From Prevotellaceae bacterium UBA5903 (GTDB lineage Bacteria > Bacteroidota > Bacteroidia > Bacteroidales > Bacteroidaceae), in NCBI GenBank assembly GCA_002431845.1, contig DJEH01000085.1:1-9006 (forward strand): DNA of 9,006 nucleotides. Reading direction: 5' to 3'. Below are positions 6,790-9,006 of the stretch, one piece after another. The notes beneath the pieces were generated by a model, which saw nothing but the letters and a program-made list of their open reading frames with translations, ran no database searches and was not told the origin of the DNA. The position numbers and the translations under genes are program-made. Position 1 is the first letter of the stretch. Each line of letters begins with the position of its first letter.

Positions 6790-8307
6790 ATGTTCTATGT
6801 TGATAAGACGGAATATGTTTATCGCATGGCAAATGCAGGCAAGTATTTTTTCCTTAGTCGTCCACGTCGTTTTGGAAAATCATTGCTTACTTCTACGTTT
6901 AAGAGTTACTTTGAGGGTAAGAAAGATTTATTCAAAGGGCTTGCTATTGAAAAGTTAGAAACGGAGTGGACTGAATACCCCGTATTGCACTTCAGCATGG
7001 CAGGCGGAAAGTACATGGAGAAGGAACAACTTGAAAATTATCTTGACTTTATTTTGCGAATGCAAGAGGATGATTTGGGCATTCATAGCACAGAACAAAA
7101 TGCCAACACACGGTTGCTTAATCTTATAAAAACCGCTTACGAGCAAACAGGCAAACAAGTTGTTGTACTCATTGACGAATACGATGCTCCCTTGCTCGAT
7201 GTCGTGCATGAAGACCAAATGTTGCCCGTGTTACGCAACGTTATGCGCAACTTCTATAGTCCGCTAAAGGATTGTGAACCTTATTTGCGTTTTGTATTTC
7301 TTACTGGCATTACCAAGTTCTCGCAGATGAGTATTTTTAGCGAATTGAACAACATTACCAATGTGAGCATGGATGATGAGTATGCTGGTATTTGTGGTAT
7401 AACGATGGAGGAATTAACCACGCAGTTATTGGTAGGCGTAGAGGCTTTGGCAGATAAATTGGGTATGACAAAAGAGAAGATGATTGACAAACTTCGCGAA
7501 TACTACGATGGCTATCATTTTGCTGCACAATCGCCCGATGTTTTTAATCCTTACAGTTTGCTAAATGCTTTGGCCAGAGGAAAAATGGACTATTATTGGT
7601 TCTCATCTGGCACGCCAACCTATCTGATAGAGATGCTCAAAAAGTTTCATGTGATGCCGTCTGAGATTGGTGGTGGCGATGCTGATAAGTCAGAGTTTGA
7701 TGCTCCTACAGAGAGCATGTCTTCTGTTATACCATTGCTCTATCAGAGTGGTTACATCACCATCAAAGGCTATGACCCCGAAACAGAACTTTATACCCTT
7801 GACCTCCCGAACAAGGAAATACGAGTTGGACTTTATCGTTGTCTGTTGCCCAATTATATCGGTACAAACACAGTGAAGGGCACTACTACTATAGCTAAAA
7901 TGTCGGCTCTCATACGCCGCAACGATATGGATGGAGCTTTGAGTATGCTGCAAGACTTTCTCGCCACCGTTCCCTACTGTCAGGGCGCAAACACCGAGGG
8001 ACACTATCAGCAGAAGATGTATGTAATATTCTCTATTCTCAACCATTATGTTGATGTTGAAGTGCGCACACCGCGTGGTCGCGTTGATATGGTGTTGCGT
8101 ACAGCTACGCACCTTTACCTCATTGAGTTGAAACTCAACAAGGATGCTACCACAGCTATGCAACAGATTGATTTAAAACAATACTCCAAACGTTTCATGC
8201 TATGTGGACTACCCATCGTTAAGGTTGGTATTAACTTTGATGTAGAGCAACATAATATAACAGATTGGGTAGTGAACGAAGATGACCAAACATGTTTAAA
8301 CGCATAA
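6790..8307 (+). CDS. AAA-ATPase-like protein with C-terminal PD-(D/E)XK nuclease-like domain (DUF1703 group), 5' frameshifted
   Basis: This large family is common and often multicopy in gut and oral Bacteroidetes and in Firmicutes; its function is not established. Residues are numbered from the ATG at 6790. The N-terminal ATPase-like domain has YVDKTEY (3-9), a P-loop-like SRPRRFGKSLL (23-33) and a Walker B-like VVVLIDEYD (124-132), followed by the conserved LTGITKFSQ (171-179), SELNNIT (184-190) and YYDGYHF (238-244). The C-terminal domain has PD-(D/E)XK-type residues: D433 in GRVD, E446 and K448 in IELKL, and a downstream Gln-rich helix (458-464). All expected residues are present, so the body of the protein looks intact. 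Only the first 20 or so codons are displaced by the frameshift. Translation from 6790 would lose the conserved YPIGIQ segment but keep the P-loop. It has its own promoter, and its end overlaps the next gene by 16 bases. Confidence 0.85.
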   Translation: MFYVDKTEYVYRMANAGKYFFLSRPRRFGKSLLTSTFKSYFEGKKDLFKGLAIEKLETEWTEYPVLHFSMAGGKYMEKEQLENYLDFILRMQEDDLGIHSTEQNANTRLLNLIKTAYEQTGKQVVVLIDEYDAPLLDVVHEDQMLPVLRNVMRNFYSPLKDCEPYLRFVFLTGITKFSQMSIFSELNNITNVSMDDEYAGICGITMEELTTQLLVGVEALADKLGMTKEKMIDKLREYYDGYHFAAQSPDVFNPYSLLNALARGKMDYYWFSSGTPTYLIEMLKKFHVMPSEIGGGDADKSEFDAPTESMSSVIPLLYQSGYITIKGYDPETELYTLDLPNKEIRVGLYRCLLPNYIGTNTVKGTTTIAKMSALIRRNDMDGALSMLQDFLATVPYCQGANTEGHYQQKMYVIFSILNHYVDVEVRTPRGRVDMVLRTATHLYLIELKLNKDATTAMQQIDLKQYSKRFMLCGLPIVKVGINFDVEQHNITDWVVNEDDQTCLNA

Positions 8308-9006
8308 TCTCTTTATTATCCCTATTTATGTGCTTTGCTTGTAAGTTATGTACACAAGTCATTGTGCCAAGTACACAATTGCAGCAACAGATGCGAGAGG
8401 ATGAACGTACTTTCCTCTCGCAAATGGACCCTCAGCTTCAACACCGCCAAAGCGAGGCTATCAAAGCTGCTATGCAGGGCGACACTACGGCGCTTATGCA
8501 AATACGTCGTAGTCGTAACAAAGCGCCTACTATCAACGATAGTGTAAAAATGCACTATATATCGCCAAAATTGTGTCTTTTCATGCCCAAGCAAAACAAG
8601 GGAAGATTGCGCCCATTGTTGGTATATTTTCATGGTGGAGGATGGTGCTTTGGTAGCATTAATAGTTGTGCCAAATTTTGTGCCGAAGTAGCATGTGTTG
8701 CTGATTGCGGTGTGTTGGCTGTTGATTACCGTTTGGCACCAATCAATCCATTTCCTGCAGCTCTCAACGATTGTGTGGCGGCCTATAGGTTTGCCTATAG
8801 TCACGCAACAGAGTGGGGTATAGATGCTACACACATCCTTGTTGGAGGCGATAGTGCAGGGGGACAACTGGCATTGGCTACAGCACTATCAGAGCCTTCG
8901 GTGCGAGCCGTAATATCCATATATCCCGTAACCAAACTCTATGCTGAGACCACTCCCTCGTGGCAACAATATGCCAAAGGCTATGGCAATGATGCCGAAC
9001 TCATGC
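8292..9006 (+). CDS. Exported alpha/beta hydrolase, HSL/GDXG type (partial, cut by right edge)
   Basis: A frame starting at ATG 8292 stays open for 238 codons to the window end. It starts with a basic, hydrophobic segment (MFKRIISLLSLFMCFAC), so export is likely. Lipidation at C17 is possible, but the lipobox is poor. A Gln-rich linker follows (about 28-75). The catalytic domain has HGGGW (114-118, oxyanion hole), DYRLAP (145-150) and GDSAGG (186-191, nucleophile S188), the signature set of the hormone-sensitive-lipase-like fold (alpha/beta hydrolase 3). The catalytic Asp and His lie beyond the window. The substrate is unknown; these enzymes usually cleave short acyl or acetyl esters. Ten Cys in 238 residues, seven of them in the catalytic part, is high. 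An in-frame ATG at 8328 is possible but would lose most of the signal segment. The start lies inside the end of the upstream gene, which suggests coupled translation. Confidence 0.88.
   Translation, partial: MFKRIISLLSLFMCFACKLCTQVIVPSTQLQQQMREDERTFLSQMDPQLQHRQSEAIKAAMQGDTTALMQIRRSRNKAPTINDSVKMHYISPKLCLFMPKQNKGRLRPLLVYFHGGGWCFGSINSCAKFCAEVACVADCGVLAVDYRLAPINPFPAALNDCVAAYRFAYSHATEWGIDATHILVGGDSAGGQLALATALSEPSVRAVISIYPVTKLYAETTPSWQQYAKGYGNDAELM

Noticed and set aside
7690..8163. 157-codon open frame on the minus strand opposite the ATPase/nuclease gene
   Set aside because: It overlaps the conserved PD-(D/E)XK region on the plus strand and has no independent support.
8346..8867. 173-codon open frame on the minus strand
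   Set aside because: It lies opposite the hydrolase gene, whose HGGGW, DYRLAP and GDSAGG motifs prove the plus strand is coding. The minus product shows no recognisable motif.
6790..9006. Phage-defence system made of the ATPase/nuclease and the hydrolase
   Set aside because: There is no defence-associated partner, no phage or island signature, and the family's role is unknown. The sequence alone does not support the claim.

Overview
The window looks like a chromosomal segment of a Prevotella-type Bacteroidales bacterium. Three things point there. The FabI, EttA and FadL-like proteins have the form seen in that order. Most genes lack a Shine-Dalgarno site. At least two promoters match the Bacteroidetes pattern (a TTG box, about 20 bases, then TAnnTTTG). 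The organism assignment is an inference from these traits; no database was searched.

Left part (1-1400). The last 23 codons of an unidentified rightward gene run into two hairpins. These separate it from the convergent, leftward fabI (enoyl-ACP reductase, fatty acid elongation). A 374-base divergent intergenic region carries a good fabI promoter, a hairpin in the fabI leader, and a probable promoter for the next rightward gene.

Middle part (1401-6664), all rightward. It holds an exported protein very rich in Trp, Tyr and Gly; an outer-membrane beta-barrel of the OmpP1/FadL type; a small META/HslJ-type lipoprotein; and the ABC-F translation factor EttA, closed by a clear intrinsic terminator. 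The first three are envelope proteins. EttA is cytoplasmic housekeeping and has no evident functional link to them. Two intergenic gaps here (2514-2645 and 4251-4408) carry extensive inverted repeats that look like RNA structure.

Right part (6665-9006). A near-consensus promoter drives a protein with an N-terminal AAA-ATPase-like domain and a C-terminal PD-(D/E)XK nuclease-like domain (the AAA-ATPase_like/DUF1703 group). Its first codons are out of frame with the rest: one missing A near 6740-6742 explains this and gives a family-like N-terminus. An exported alpha/beta hydrolase of the HSL/GDXG type overlaps its 3' end by 16 bases and runs off the window.

Most of the window is ordinary core genome. 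No complete new system is evident. The points most worth a second look are the frameshift in the ATPase/nuclease gene and its tight overlap with an exported, Cys-rich hydrolase, the two structured intergenic regions, and the aromatic-rich exported protein.
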